DNA of 64,000 nt from Helicobacter cynogastricus (GTDB lineage: Bacteria > Campylobacterota > Campylobacteria > Campylobacterales > Helicobacteraceae). The notes beneath the pieces are model-generated. The model worked only from the letters and a program-made list of their open reading frames with translations. It was not told the DNA's origin and did not search any database. This document shows, piece after piece, positions 38,833 to 47,715 of this stretch. Position 1 is the stretch's first letter, and each line of letters begins with the position of its first letter. The DNA lies in contig NZ_FZMQ01000017.1 in the NCBI RefSeq assembly GCF_900197855.1, positions 1-64,000 on the forward strand, read 5' to 3'. Made by a program: the position numbers and the translations under genes.

Positions 38833-40098
38833 GTGCGTATCCTATTTTGCATCGATAAGCTTTCACCTAATGATTATAATCTAGCTGAAGCTCTCGCCTC
38901 TGAAGGGCATACTGTTTTTGTACTCACAGATGCACATCTGCAAACTCAAGTTTTTGCGCAGACTATTACAAGTGGCACTATCACCAAAGAAGCCATAGAG
39001 TTAGAGCCTAATTTATTTGCCATAGAGTTTGCTATTACGCTCAAAAATTCCTACCAAGACTACGCTGGTGAAGTCAAAGAATATCAAGAATTTGTCCAAG
39101 CTTTTGAATGCGACGCACTCATTGTGTCCTCAATGCTGAATTGGAGTGCCAGTCTCCTCTTAGAGTTTCTGCCCACTCTCAAGGCACAAAGAAAAATCTT
39201 GAAAGTTTCAGAAGAGCATGTTTGGCTACCCATTTTTGATAGAAAGTGGAAAACTTACCTTTATGAGTGCTTCAAATCTCTCTTTTATGGTACTGCACTT
39301 AAGAACAAGATCAACCAAACACAAAATCTAGAAGCCCGTTATATCGACCAAATCAAACAGTACGATAAGGTCTTCTTTCCTTTGCAAAAACGCTACCATT
39401 GGGATGAAGTGTTTGCACCACATTCGCAAAATATAGATTATCTCCCCTATAGTGTTTCTAAGATTAAGAGTCCCAAATGCTTGGAAAAATCTTTGCTTGA
39501 TGCAGAATTTCCTCTACAGAAACAAGCACACACGGCACACACTTTTAAAGATGCTAGCTCTCTCCTGGAGGGTCGCCCTTATCTTTTAAACCTCGCCAAT
39601 TACTATTCAGACAACGAACAAAAAATGATTTTAGAGGCCTACTACACCAGTCAAACACGCATCCCTCTTGTCTTTGCAGGTCAATACAATTCAGGCTATG
39701 TCTTGCAGTTATTGTGGAGCACAAAGATGCATAAATTTGATGTTTTGTATGGTTTTAGAGAAGTGTATTTTCTCTGTGGCGTGCAAGCAAGCGAAGCTTC
39801 TAGTCTGCTTGAAGGGGCAACTCTATTTTTGTGCATGAGTTCCTCTAACTCATATAAAATCTGTCCTGCATTGCTTTTAGAAAGCGGATCATATGGTGTG
39901 CCTTTTGTAGTGAATAACAGGGACTCTTATGCGCTTAATTGCCCTCCAAGCCTTGTAGTTACCAGCAATGAAGAGATGAGCTTAGCCATCGATAGCCTTT
40001 TAGGGATTCCTAGCTACTACAACACGATGTCTCAAGAGTTACTTAGTATAGCTACACAATGCACCCACACTAAGATTGCCCAAAAGCTTATCAGCTAA
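38833..40098 (+). CDS. putative GT-B glycosyltransferase
   Basis: 421 residues from a GTG after AAAGG. The N-terminal ILFCIDKLSPNDYNLAEAL resembles the acceptor domain of GT-B enzymes; the C-terminal half has a Rossmann-like region (YLLNLANYYSD, IPLVFAGQYNS) and PALLLESGSYGVPFVVNNRD, equivalent to the E-x7-E sugar-nucleotide site of GT4. Donor and acceptor unknown; likely LPS or surface glycan. A possible -10 (TAGAAT) lies about 20 bases before the start. Confidence 0.65.
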   Translation: MRILFCIDKLSPNDYNLAEALASEGHTVFVLTDAHLQTQVFAQTITSGTITKEAIELEPNLFAIEFAITLKNSYQDYAGEVKEYQEFVQAFECDALIVSSMLNWSASLLLEFLPTLKAQRKILKVSEEHVWLPIFDRKWKTYLYECFKSLFYGTALKNKINQTQNLEARYIDQIKQYDKVFFPLQKRYHWDEVFAPHSQNIDYLPYSVSKIKSPKCLEKSLLDAEFPLQKQAHTAHTFKDASSLLEGRPYLLNLANYYSDNEQKMILEAYYTSQTRIPLVFAGQYNSGYVLQLLWSTKMHKFDVLYGFREVYFLCGVQASEASSLLEGATLFLCMSSSNSYKICPALLLESGSYGVPFVVNNRDSYALNCPPSLVVTSNEEMSLAIDSLLGIPSYYNTMSQELLSIATQCTHTKIAQKLIS

Positions 40099-40986
40099 TT
40101 AAAGAGGCGTATTTTCTTAAAAAATAGTGGTAGTAATAGTGCCTACGCATTTCTGAAATCCAGCGTTTGAGGGGCTGCTGCTTGTTTCGCTTCTTGTAGA
40201 GGGGGTCTATGGTACTCAGACGGGCATTTTCTTCCGTAAAAATGGTAGACTTGGTATTATGCGTATTAAAACGCACACTCAAGGGAATATAGACAATACT
40301 AGGAAGCTTGTGAATACGCACGATATTTAAAAACTGATCGGCAGGCTCGCTAAAATGTAGACTGTGACTGACCAAAATCTTAGCTGCTTTAGGAGTGATG
40401 TAATAAGCTGAAGCCCCGTAAACATCGCGCAGGGTCATATAAAAATGTTCTTTAAAAATGACTTCGCGGTTGACATTTGTGGGTAACACCATTAAGCCAT
40501 GATTAGCCCCCACTACAGAATGGGAAGGAAAGGTGATCTCAAAACCCACCCAAAGCCGTACAATCTCAAAGGGACTATGCAAACAATCTAAAATACTTTG
40601 ATAAAAGTGAGGTTGTAATTCAAAATCGTCTTCTAGGATCACAATAGGTTGGTTGGATTTAATACATTCAAGCCATAACATATAATGACTGGCATAGCAA
40701 CCCAACTCCTCAGCAAACATCTCGCGTCCATCAAAACCTTGAAACCAATCACTCCTTTTCAAATGCTCACGAGTATAGGAGTGCTCCATCAGTGAGCTAT
40801 AACCTAACTCCTTGCTGAAATAGTGGCTGTGCTTGTCTATTGCATCAAAAAGATGGAATCTAAACTGCGGAATTGAATCTTTTTTTTTATGAGGGGGGGG
40901 GGGGGTGGATTATCCACCATCGCCTGACATGAGACACGGCGTGGGCTATTTTTTAGAGAAATGATATGTATATTGAAAATTTCCAT
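40091..40986 (-). CDS. phase-variable GT25 (LPS) glycosyltransferase, OFF in this sequence
   Basis: The ATG at 40986 (AAGGA upstream) opens MEIFNIHIISLKNSPRR, the usual GT25 N-terminus with ISL-x-x-S-x-RR. The frame then meets the C13 and A9 tracts and shifts. The rest continues in another frame to 40091: FRFHLFDAID, EELGCYASHYMLWLECI and ILEDDFELQP, the GT25 core with the DxD-like EDD. Adding one C or removing two restores one frame of about 299 residues with a Pro-rich junction. GT25 enzymes add galactose, glucose or similar residues to LPS in Helicobacter; switching would change the surface glycan. Shorter products from internal ATGs such as 40789 would lack the N-terminus. Confidence 0.85.
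40880..40888 (+). repeat. A9 tract (minus-strand sense) in the GT25 gene
   Basis: Nine T on the plus strand, read as A9 in the minus-strand GT25 gene, five bases from the C13 tract. Two adjacent homopolymers give two independent slippage points. Confidence 0.8.
40893..40905 (+). repeat. C13 tract (minus-strand sense), phase-variation switch of GT25
   Basis: Thirteen G on the plus strand, read as C13 in the GT25 gene. With 13 C the frame from the ATG ends at a stop near 40838; 14 or 11 C would join it to the long downstream frame that begins with residues PQFRFHLFDAID. Confidence 0.85.
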
Positions 40987-41172
40987 GTCGGTCCTTATAT
41001 GAATGTGTGAGTATAGCATGGTTGGATTGTCAAAAAAAGGTAATAGCGTGATGTGCATACTACACGATTTTACCCAACCAACAAAGAGTGCAAGTTTTAA
41101 ATCCAAAGCATAGGGTTATAAATCCGACTTATGGGTTAGAATAGAATAGAGAAAATGTCAGGGAGTGAGAAT

Positions 41173-42516
41173 ATGTTACGGGCTTTTACGCGTCTTTGTG
41201 TATCTTTAGCCTCGCGCTGGTTGCCCGATTCCTTTGTTTTAGTGGCTATTTTAACTTTTATGGTGTTTGTTGCCGTGTGGATTTTTACAGATCAATCCAC
41301 ACTTCAAATTATACAAAATTGGGGTAATGGGGCGTGGAAATTGCTTGCCTTTTCTATGCAAATGGCCTTAGTGCTTGTTTTAGGGCAGGTACTAGCGCAG
41401 GCAAAAGTGATCTCTTGGGGTCTACAAAAATTGGCGCAAATCCCTAAAAACCCTTTTTGTGCCATTATTTTGGTAAGCGTATTAGGAATGTTGGCAAGCT
41501 TGATCAATTGGGGTTTTGGATTGGTGGTTTCAGCCATTTTTGCCAAAGAGATCGCCAAAAAGGTGCGGGGTGTGGATTATCGCCTCTTGATTGCGACTGC
41601 TTATTCAGGCTTTGTGGTGTGGCATGGTGGCCTTTCTGGATCAATCCCTCTAACTTTGGCTAGTGGTGGAGAAGCCTTAAGCAAGAGTACGGCGGGTATT
41701 TTACAAACAAGTATCCCCACCACTTCTACCATTTTTGCCCCCTTTAATTTGATCATTGTAGGGGTCATTTTCTGTAGCTTGCCTTTTTTGCTGGCTTCTA
41801 TCCACCCCAAAGCTCAAGATGTTATAGAGGTTGACCCCAAACTTTTAGAGCACGCGCGCACTGCTCCCACAACCCCCTCCACTCTAGCTAGCCATTTAGA
41901 ACAAAGCAAACTCTTGAGCATTTTGCTTGCTCTATTAGGTTTTGTCTACATTGTGGCGCATTTTGTGCGGAGTGGGGGTTTGAGTTTAAATATTCTCAAT
42001 ATGATTTTTCTTTTTGCTGGGATTTTGCTACACAAAACCCCCATCGCCTACATCCGCGCCACTAATGAGGCCGCCAAAAATACTGCAGGAATTTTGATCC
42101 AATTTCCCTTTTATGCGGGAATTATGGGAATGATGGTAGGGAGTGCTGAAGGTGGAGTGAGTTTAGCTGGCTTGCTTTCTAAGTTTTTCATTAATATCGC
42201 TACGCCCCATACTTTCGCACTCTTTACTTTTTGGAGCGCGGGACTGGTGAATATTTTTGTGCCTTCGGGGGGTGGGCAATGGGCGGTACAAGCCCCTATC
42301 ATGATTCCTGCAGGTTTAGAACTGGGGGTTAAACCAGCTATTACGGCTATGGCTATCGCTTGGGGAGACGCTTGGACAAATATGATCCAACCCTTTTGGG
42401 CATTGCCAGCTTTGGCTATCGCCGGATTGGGGGCTAAGGACATCATGGGCTATTGTGTGATCACGCTAATTTTTACAGGATTTGTGATTGGAATGGGATT
42501 TTTATTGATTGCCTAA
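41173..42516 (+). CDS. atoE: short-chain fatty acid transporter (AtoE family)
   Basis: 447 residues from the ATG at 41173 (GGGAG seven bases before; an ATG at 41155 is also in frame). About ten membrane helices. Family segments: LGQVLAQAKVISWGL, NWGFGLVVSAIFAKE, WHGGLSGSIPLTLAS, PSGGGQWAVQAP and WGDAWTNMIQPFW. Probably takes up butyrate or acetoacetate. The atoB/scoAB genes found with it in H. pylori are not adjacent here. A TAGAAT -10 lies at 41137-41142. Confidence 0.9.
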   Translation: MLRAFTRLCVSLASRWLPDSFVLVAILTFMVFVAVWIFTDQSTLQIIQNWGNGAWKLLAFSMQMALVLVLGQVLAQAKVISWGLQKLAQIPKNPFCAIILVSVLGMLASLINWGFGLVVSAIFAKEIAKKVRGVDYRLLIATAYSGFVVWHGGLSGSIPLTLASGGEALSKSTAGILQTSIPTTSTIFAPFNLIIVGVIFCSLPFLLASIHPKAQDVIEVDPKLLEHARTAPTTPSTLASHLEQSKLLSILLALLGFVYIVAHFVRSGGLSLNILNMIFLFAGILLHKTPIAYIRATNEAAKNTAGILIQFPFYAGIMGMMVGSAEGGVSLAGLLSKFFINIATPHTFALFTFWSAGLVNIFVPSGGGQWAVQAPIMIPAGLELGVKPAITAMAIAWGDAWTNMIQPFWALPALAIAGLGAKDIMGYCVITLIFTGFVIGMGFLLIA

Positions 42517-42576
42517 CCATCTAAACTTTAATGTTTTTATGGAAAACTATTGAAAAAATTTTACAAGGAGTTTTTG

Positions 42577-43452
42577 ATGAAGCAAATAGAACAAATTTCT
42601 AAAGCCCCAGCTAAACACTGGGTTGGAGATGGTTTTTATGTCAGCTCCATGTTTAGTTATAGGGACACACATAGACTGATAGATCCATTTCTCTTACTAG
42701 ATTATAACCCCCCTCATTACTTCGAACCCCGATCAGGGCAACCCAGAGGCGTGGGCGCACACCCTCATCGAGGTTTTGAAACCGTTACTATCGTTTATCA
42801 AGGAGAAGTGGCGCATCGCGATTCGCATGGAGGTGGGGGGGTGATTAAAGCGGGCGATGTGCAATGGATGAGTGCTGGAGCGGGGATTTTACATGAAGAG
42901 TTCCATTCTAAAGAATTTAGTCAAACTGGAGGAGTTTTTCAGGTTGTACAACTTTGGGTAAACCTTCCTAAGGCTCATAAAAAAACCCCACCAAATTACC
43001 AAGCGATCAGTGCAAAAGACATCCCTAGTATGCCCATTGCAGAAAAATGTGGTCATTTAAGAGTGATTGCTGGGAATTTTCAAGGGACTAAAGGCCCTGC
43101 GCACACCTTTAGCCCAATCAATCTTTGGGACACCACCCTATCTTCTGAAGCTATCTTTCATGTTAACCTCCCAAAAAATCATCATTGCTTGCTACTTGTT
43201 TTAGAAGGGCAATTACACCTTAATGATCAAGAGATCATACAAGAAGGGGAATTGGCGAGCTTCCAAAAAGAAGGGCAAAATCTGCACATCCAAGCCCTAA
43301 AACCCGCAAAATTTCTCTTACTCTCAGGTGAGCCGCTTGCAGAGCCAGTTGCGGGTTATGGCCCCTTTGTGATGAACACCCAAGAGGAGATCGCTCAGGC
43401 TCTACGGGATTATCAAAACGGACACTTCGGCGCGCTTTCTGATAATCCCTAG
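42577..43452 (+). CDS. pirin-family cupin protein
   Basis: 291 residues from the ATG at 42577 (AAGGAG upstream). N-terminal cupin with VGAHPHRGFETVTIV, SHGGGGVIKAGDVQWMSAG and ILHEEFH, supplying the metal-binding His/His/His/Glu set. Pirins act as quercetin dioxygenase-like or regulatory proteins; the substrate is unknown. Confidence 0.88.
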   Translation: MKQIEQISKAPAKHWVGDGFYVSSMFSYRDTHRLIDPFLLLDYNPPHYFEPRSGQPRGVGAHPHRGFETVTIVYQGEVAHRDSHGGGGVIKAGDVQWMSAGAGILHEEFHSKEFSQTGGVFQVVQLWVNLPKAHKKTPPNYQAISAKDIPSMPIAEKCGHLRVIAGNFQGTKGPAHTFSPINLWDTTLSSEAIFHVNLPKNHHCLLLVLEGQLHLNDQEIIQEGELASFQKEGQNLHIQALKPAKFLLLSGEPLAEPVAGYGPFVMNTQEEIAQALRDYQNGHFGALSDNP

Positions 43453-43462
43453 ACCTTTAGAG

Positions 43463-44395
43463 CTAGTCTTTATGGGGGAGGTCATAGACCGGACAAGTGG
43501 CCACGCCTACACTTGAACGGGTGAACTTCTCTACATTTTCTTGAGCCTTTTTGGGATCATTGACCCAAGTTTTATAAAACTCAAAGGGGCATTCTACCAC
43601 GCCCTTATCCCCATCGCCACTAGCAAAAACTCCGCTATAACCGCGGTGCAAGAGTTTAAAAAGCTGGTTTTGACTTTGATCGTATTTTCTAGCATCGCGG
43701 ATTTGGTGCACGGAGAGCTGGGCGTATTGGAGTCCATTTTCCTCTTCTCCGCATTCGCCCAAAGTGCGCCCATCAAAACCGATGATACTAGAGTGTCCAA
43801 AATAGGAATACACCCCATCAAAGCCGGTTGCATTCGCCACAGCCACATAACACTGATTAGCCCACGCCATCGCTTTTACCATTGTGATCTGCTGTTCTTT
43901 GGCAGGATACATATAACCTTGACAGCGCACGATGAGCTCGGCTCCTCTCATCGCACAATCGCGCCAAATCTCAGGGTAATTCCCATCATCACAGATAATC
44001 AAAGAAACTTTCAAACCCTTAGGCCCTTCCACCACATAGGTTTTATCCCCCGGATACCAACATTCAATGGGACACCAAGGCAAAATCTTGCGGTATTTTT
44101 GCACGATCTCGCCCTTGTCATTGATGAGAATCAAAGTGTTATAAGGGTTTTTCTTAGGATCTTCATGCTTTTCTCCCGTTAAAGAAAACACGCCCCAAAC
44201 TTTATTTTTCTTACAGGCCTCAGAAAAAATAGCGCTCTCTTTACCCGGAACACTGGATGCCGTATCAAACATCTCTTGTTTGTCGTACATAATTCCATGT
44301 GTGCTGTATTCGGGGAAAATAATCAGGTCTAGCCCGGGCAAGCCTTGTTTGACCCCATGGATCACCTTAGCGATGTTGTGGCAATTTTCTAGCAC
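43463..44395 (-). CDS. amiE: aliphatic amidase AmiE, N-terminally truncated
   Basis: 310 residues against about 339 for H. pylori AmiE. The catalytic triad is present: Glu in IFPEYSTHG, Lys in KYRKILPW, Cys in [10 protein letters not shown]. Homology begins at T-K-A-Q-V-LENC and a TAA interrupts the frame just upstream (about 44408), so roughly the first 26 residues, including the initial beta strand, are missing. The GTG at 44395 has no convincing ribosome binding site. Upstream DNA belongs to a degenerate accessory island, suggesting that a rearrangement removed the 5' end. Probably inactive. AmiE makes ammonia from short amides. Confidence 0.8.
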   Translation of the reverse strand: MLENCHNIAKVIHGVKQGLPGLDLIIFPEYSTHGIMYDKQEMFDTASSVPGKESAIFSEACKKNKVWGVFSLTGEKHEDPKKNPYNTLILINDKGEIVQKYRKILPWCPIECWYPGDKTYVVEGPKGLKVSLIICDDGNYPEIWRDCAMRGAELIVRCQGYMYPAKEQQITMVKAMAWANQCYVAVANATGFDGVYSYFGHSSIIGFDGRTLGECGEEENGLQYAQLSVHQIRDARKYDQSQNQLFKLLHRGYSGVFASGDGDKGVVECPFEFYKTWVNDPKKAQENVEKFTRSSVGVATCPVYDLPHKD

Positions 44396-44472
44396 CTGTG
44401 CTTTAGTGTATTGTTAAACATGTTAATAAAAATGCAAAAACTCGCTACTATATCGAGTTGAGCAGTAGAAAC

Positions 44473-45391
44473 TTACTCCCCTAATTTATCTTGCAACTTC
44501 TGCTCAGATTCATTTAAAGATTCTGTGCTTTCTCTTACTAAAGCCACGACACTGCAATCATCAAAGGTCTTTTCCTTAACCTTTTTTTCTAACAGAGTTT
44601 CTAAGGAAGCTTGCACTTTATCGCGCATGCCCGATGCACGCGCGACATTCATGTAATCTTGCAATGTAGTTACTAAAGTGCGTTCTTTATTGCGATAAAA
44701 AGGATTCGCCCGCCCCATCAGACATCAGCACAAAGCCCGTAAAATTCTTATCGCTCAATTTGCCCTTAAACACTCTCGCACTTAGGGGGGCATCCTTAGA
44801 AGTGGTGAAAGTGGTTTCATTCCCAAATTCGCCATTGTCCGGGTGGCTTGCCACAACCAAAGTGCGATCCTTTAGCATCCCACATATTCCATCGCCCAAG
44901 TGCAATAATAAAAATGCATCGCCCTTGATGGCCACGACAAGCAAAGTAGAGGCAAGATCGTGCAAATCGCAGACTTTATTTTGGATCGCCTGTTGGAGTC
45001 TTTGGCAGTTATTCTGCAGTGTAAATTTAAAGCGCGGAACAGAGGGGCTAGATTCTTGAAACTCTTTTTTGAAGCGTTCTACGAGCACTTTTTCCGCCTC
45101 AAAGCCCTTTTCTAGGTCATTAATACAAGAATCAAGGGGGAGGGCATTGAGGGCGCGTAAATCTTGGATGCGCCAAGAAGTTTGCTCTTGGAGCTGTTGG
45201 ACACACGCTTGCAAATCAGCACAGCAACCCCCCAAAGAATCTAAGCGTTGTTTTAGCGTTTTCTCTAGGGTTGCAACTTCACTTTGAAAAGCTTCTAGCC
45301 GTTTTTGGCGTTCCTGCATACTCTGAAAATCGTGCGCCTGTGTTTCTAAGGTTTTGATGTGATCTAAAAATCCATCATATTTTAGGCACAA
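44473..45391 (-). pseudogene. PP2C-type phosphatase remnant, frameshifted and N-truncated
   Basis: The minus-strand frame from 45391 gives a coiled-coil segment and then the C-terminal half of a PP2C fold: TLLVVAIKGDAFLLLHLGDG, GEFGNETTFTT and FVLMSDGAGESF. It then shifts at a T5 run (44697-44701) and continues as FYRNKERTLVTTL to DDCSVVALV, the terminal metal-binding Asp motif. Removing one T restores the frame. The N-terminal PP2C motif with the first metal-binding Asp (normally near QD and DGaG) is absent. It resembles the phosphatase of TerY-P-type kinase/phosphatase modules; the kinase-like gene lies 3 kb upstream on the same strand. Confidence 0.7.
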
Positions 45392-45500
45392 GCAAGCACT
45401 ACGGGGTGGGCTAGGGTAGCGAGAGTGTAGGGACTTCTAAGCTCTTGAGTTCTTGATTTTTTGGGCACACTCGCTACAACGCATTTATTGGTACAAATCC

Positions 45501-46366
45501 TTAACTCTTATATGGAATCGACAATTTTTTTAGAATTTTCTTAAAGTCTCCAATACAATCTTCATTACCTTTAAGTTCTAAAAACTCAACCCCCCAAGCT
45601 CTTAGCTGGTTTTTATTTTGATCGCTCAAAGTATCGGCAATGAAAATATGCGACTCCCTAGCCATCGCAGCGTCCGCAGATTCCGGGTTGCCCTTACCCA
45701 TAAGTTTAACCTCTACCCTGTATTCCTTGCTTTTATCGGCATTGTAGAGTTTAAAATCTACCTCGCGATCGTAGACTAAATTCTTATCCTTATGGAAAGT
45801 TTGGGCATTGTAAAACTCTTGATTTACCCTGCATTTTTGACACAGGGCCACCATTAAAGGCTTTTCTATTTTCTTGCCTACACTGCTCCACGCACTCCCA
45901 CGCAGGGCAATTTTTTTGTGGCTAGCGCGTTGATGATCAATAAAGACTCGTTTAGGTTGAGCTCTACACTGATATTTTTATAGGTGATTTTAAGGCAAAG
46001 ACCAATATCCGTGCTCTCTCCTAGGGCATCTAGCAAACCCTCAAGGTAACCAATGTTGCCTTGTGCTACTTCTAAAACAATTTCTCTTGTTGTGCTTCCA
46101 TAAATATTGCCGATGGTCTTTTGGTTAATACCTGCATAAATCGCCACTTCTTTGGAATCTAAACTTGCATTAGCAATAAAATGTTTTTTGTACCACTCTA
46201 AATTGAGCTCTTGATCCTGTATTTTAGCCTCTAAAATTTGCCTAAAGAAACTCAAAGCAAAGTCTAAAAACTCTGTATTGATAGCGTTAATTATTTCTGT
46301 TCTATAATCTAACCCTTTTAAAAGTTTGTCCAAAATCCGATCCAACAACACCTTATTTAAGTTCAA
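45501..46366 (-). pseudogene. CfrBI-like type II restriction endonuclease, frameshifted
   Basis: Starts probably at a TTG (46366) behind GGAAGGG, overlapping the methylase stop. The first frame (FLDFALSFFRQILEAKI, VAIYAGINQKTIGNIYGS, LNESLLIINALATKK) runs into an A7 run at 45911-45917 and stops at 45878. With one extra A it continues IALRGSAWSSVGKKIEKPLM into CQKCRVNQEFYN and VDFKLYN..YRVEVKLMGKGN, which looks like a PD-(D/E)XK core with E-x-K. About 288 residues in total when repaired. Family name CfrBI is from memory of the conserved segments; that enzyme recognises CCWWGG. Either off by slippage or a true pseudogene. Confidence 0.7.
45911..45917 (+). repeat. A7 tract (minus-strand sense) at the endonuclease frameshift
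   Basis: Seven T on the plus strand; an eighth would restore the restriction gene frame. Short for a high-rate switch but the exact point where the frame is lost. Confidence 0.6.
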
Positions 46367-47531
46367 AAAACCCTTCCTTTTGTAGGCGTGTGGCGTATTC
46401 TTTATTTTGCTCGCATAAAAGTGGGATGCGCCCCATTCTTTGCGCCACTCTGCCAAAAGTTCCACTCCCAGCAAAGGGGTCGCACACAATATCGCCTTGA
46501 AAAGAATAGTATTTCAACACCCTGGCACACAGCTCTTCAGGGAATACGGCGGGGTGATCCTTGCTAGATTTGGGGGCGATATACCAACAATTTGTGCTAT
46601 CTATGTCCCCCTCGTTTTTGAGGGATTTATCGTATTTTTGAAGATTCTTGTCTAACAAAAAGGGCGCATTTTTGCGATAGACCAATAAGCTCTCAGTAAT
46701 GCAATTTGGTTTGTAGATTAAGGGTTTTTTGGTTTGCAGATAGCCAGCAACGCGGTTAGGCACAGAGTATTCAGGCTTGATCCAAATAATCTCATCAATG
46801 AAATAAAACCCACTTTGGCTCAAAATCGTGTGAAAATCAAAATGGATTGGGTAGCGAATGCTCTCAAATTCGCGCCCTGCTCTTTTGATGATTACGGGAG
46901 AAACATTAATGATGATAAAACGCCCATCTTCTAAGATTCTGAAGCATTGCTCTAGGGTCTCTTGCATATGCCTTAAGTATTCTTTGTAATTGACATAGTC
47001 GCTATACACTCTAGCATTATAGTAGGGGGGTGAAGTAAAAATGAGTTGGACTTGTCGTTCATGGATTTTTTGCAAGGTTAGGCGATTATCCCCCACGAGC
47101 AGACTAGACCTTGTGATTTGGGAAGTGGGTTTTTGGTGGCTTGTATGACTCTGTCTGTATTGATGGTATTCAAGCATTTTCCACATCACTTCATTATCAT
47201 AGTGCCTTAATATTTTATCTCCTAAATCTGTAAACCGACGATCTATCCTAGCTTTGTAGAGGCAAGTGCGCAACATTTGGTAGATGATCTCCATGAAATG
47301 CCCTTTAAAGGCTTCTTGGCTTAAAAAAACCAAAATGCGATCATTATCTTGTTGTCGTCCAATGGAAGAGACAATCTCGCGCTTAAGATCAATGGCCAAA
47401 TCTTGGTTAAACAACTCTAGCAAGGTGTTTAAATTGGCATTAGATTTTTGCGCCCCAAGTTTTTTAATAGAGGCAATGCTAGGGATTGTGGGGGTGAAAA
47501 GATGGTTAGGTTTGGTTTTAGTTATATGCAT
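46353..47531 (-). CDS. N4-cytosine-type DNA methyltransferase (type II RM)
   Basis: 392 residues. Catalytic motif IV TSPPYYNARVY lies before the SAM motif I CDPFAGSGTFG, the beta-class order, and the TSPPY form is usual for N4-cytosine methylation. An N-terminal extension of about 130 residues is helical. Its stop overlaps the frameshifted endonuclease gene; as the surviving methylase it should still mark the genome. If the pair is CfrBI-like, the site may be CCWWGG. Confidence 0.85.
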   Translation of the reverse strand: MHITKTKPNHLFTPTIPSIASIKKLGAQKSNANLNTLLELFNQDLAIDLKREIVSSIGRQQDNDRILVFLSQEAFKGHFMEIIYQMLRTCLYKARIDRRFTDLGDKILRHYDNEVMWKMLEYHQYRQSHTSHQKPTSQITRSSLLVGDNRLTLQKIHERQVQLIFTSPPYYNARVYSDYVNYKEYLRHMQETLEQCFRILEDGRFIIINVSPVIIKRAGREFESIRYPIHFDFHTILSQSGFYFIDEIIWIKPEYSVPNRVAGYLQTKKPLIYKPNCITESLLVYRKNAPFLLDKNLQKYDKSLKNEGDIDSTNCWYIAPKSSKDHPAVFPEELCARVLKYYSFQGDIVCDPFAGSGTFGRVAQRMGRIPLLCEQNKEYATRLQKEGFFELK

Positions 47532-47556
47532 GCCCTAGTTTAGTTGGTTTCATCTA

Positions 47557-47691
47557 TTATGTGCCTGAATTTTTCAATGGACTTAAGGAGACCATGTAAA
47601 GAGAAAAACTAGGGACGGATTTATTGTAGAGGCATTCTTTCAGTAGACTTTTGGCTAACTCGTTGTCATACTCTGTATCTAAATCACTCAT
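47557..47691 (-). CDS. possible small ORF between methylase and kinase-like gene
   Basis: 44 codons from an ATG at 47691 with GGAG seven bases upstream. The product is acidic at the start (MSDLDTEYDNELAKSLL) and has no recognisable domain. It could be a small controller-type protein or the remnant of a larger gene of this decayed island. Support is only the ribosome binding site and position. Confidence 0.35.
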   Translation of the reverse strand: MSDLDTEYDNELAKSLLKECLYNKSVPSFSLYMVSLSPLKNSGT

Positions 47692-47715
47692 TGCTACTCC
47701 TTTGTTGTGATGGGT

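Noticed and set aside
43541-44182. 213-codon plus-strand ORF opposite amiE
   Set aside because: The minus strand carries clear amidase motifs; the plus frame has no recognisable domain or ribosome binding site.
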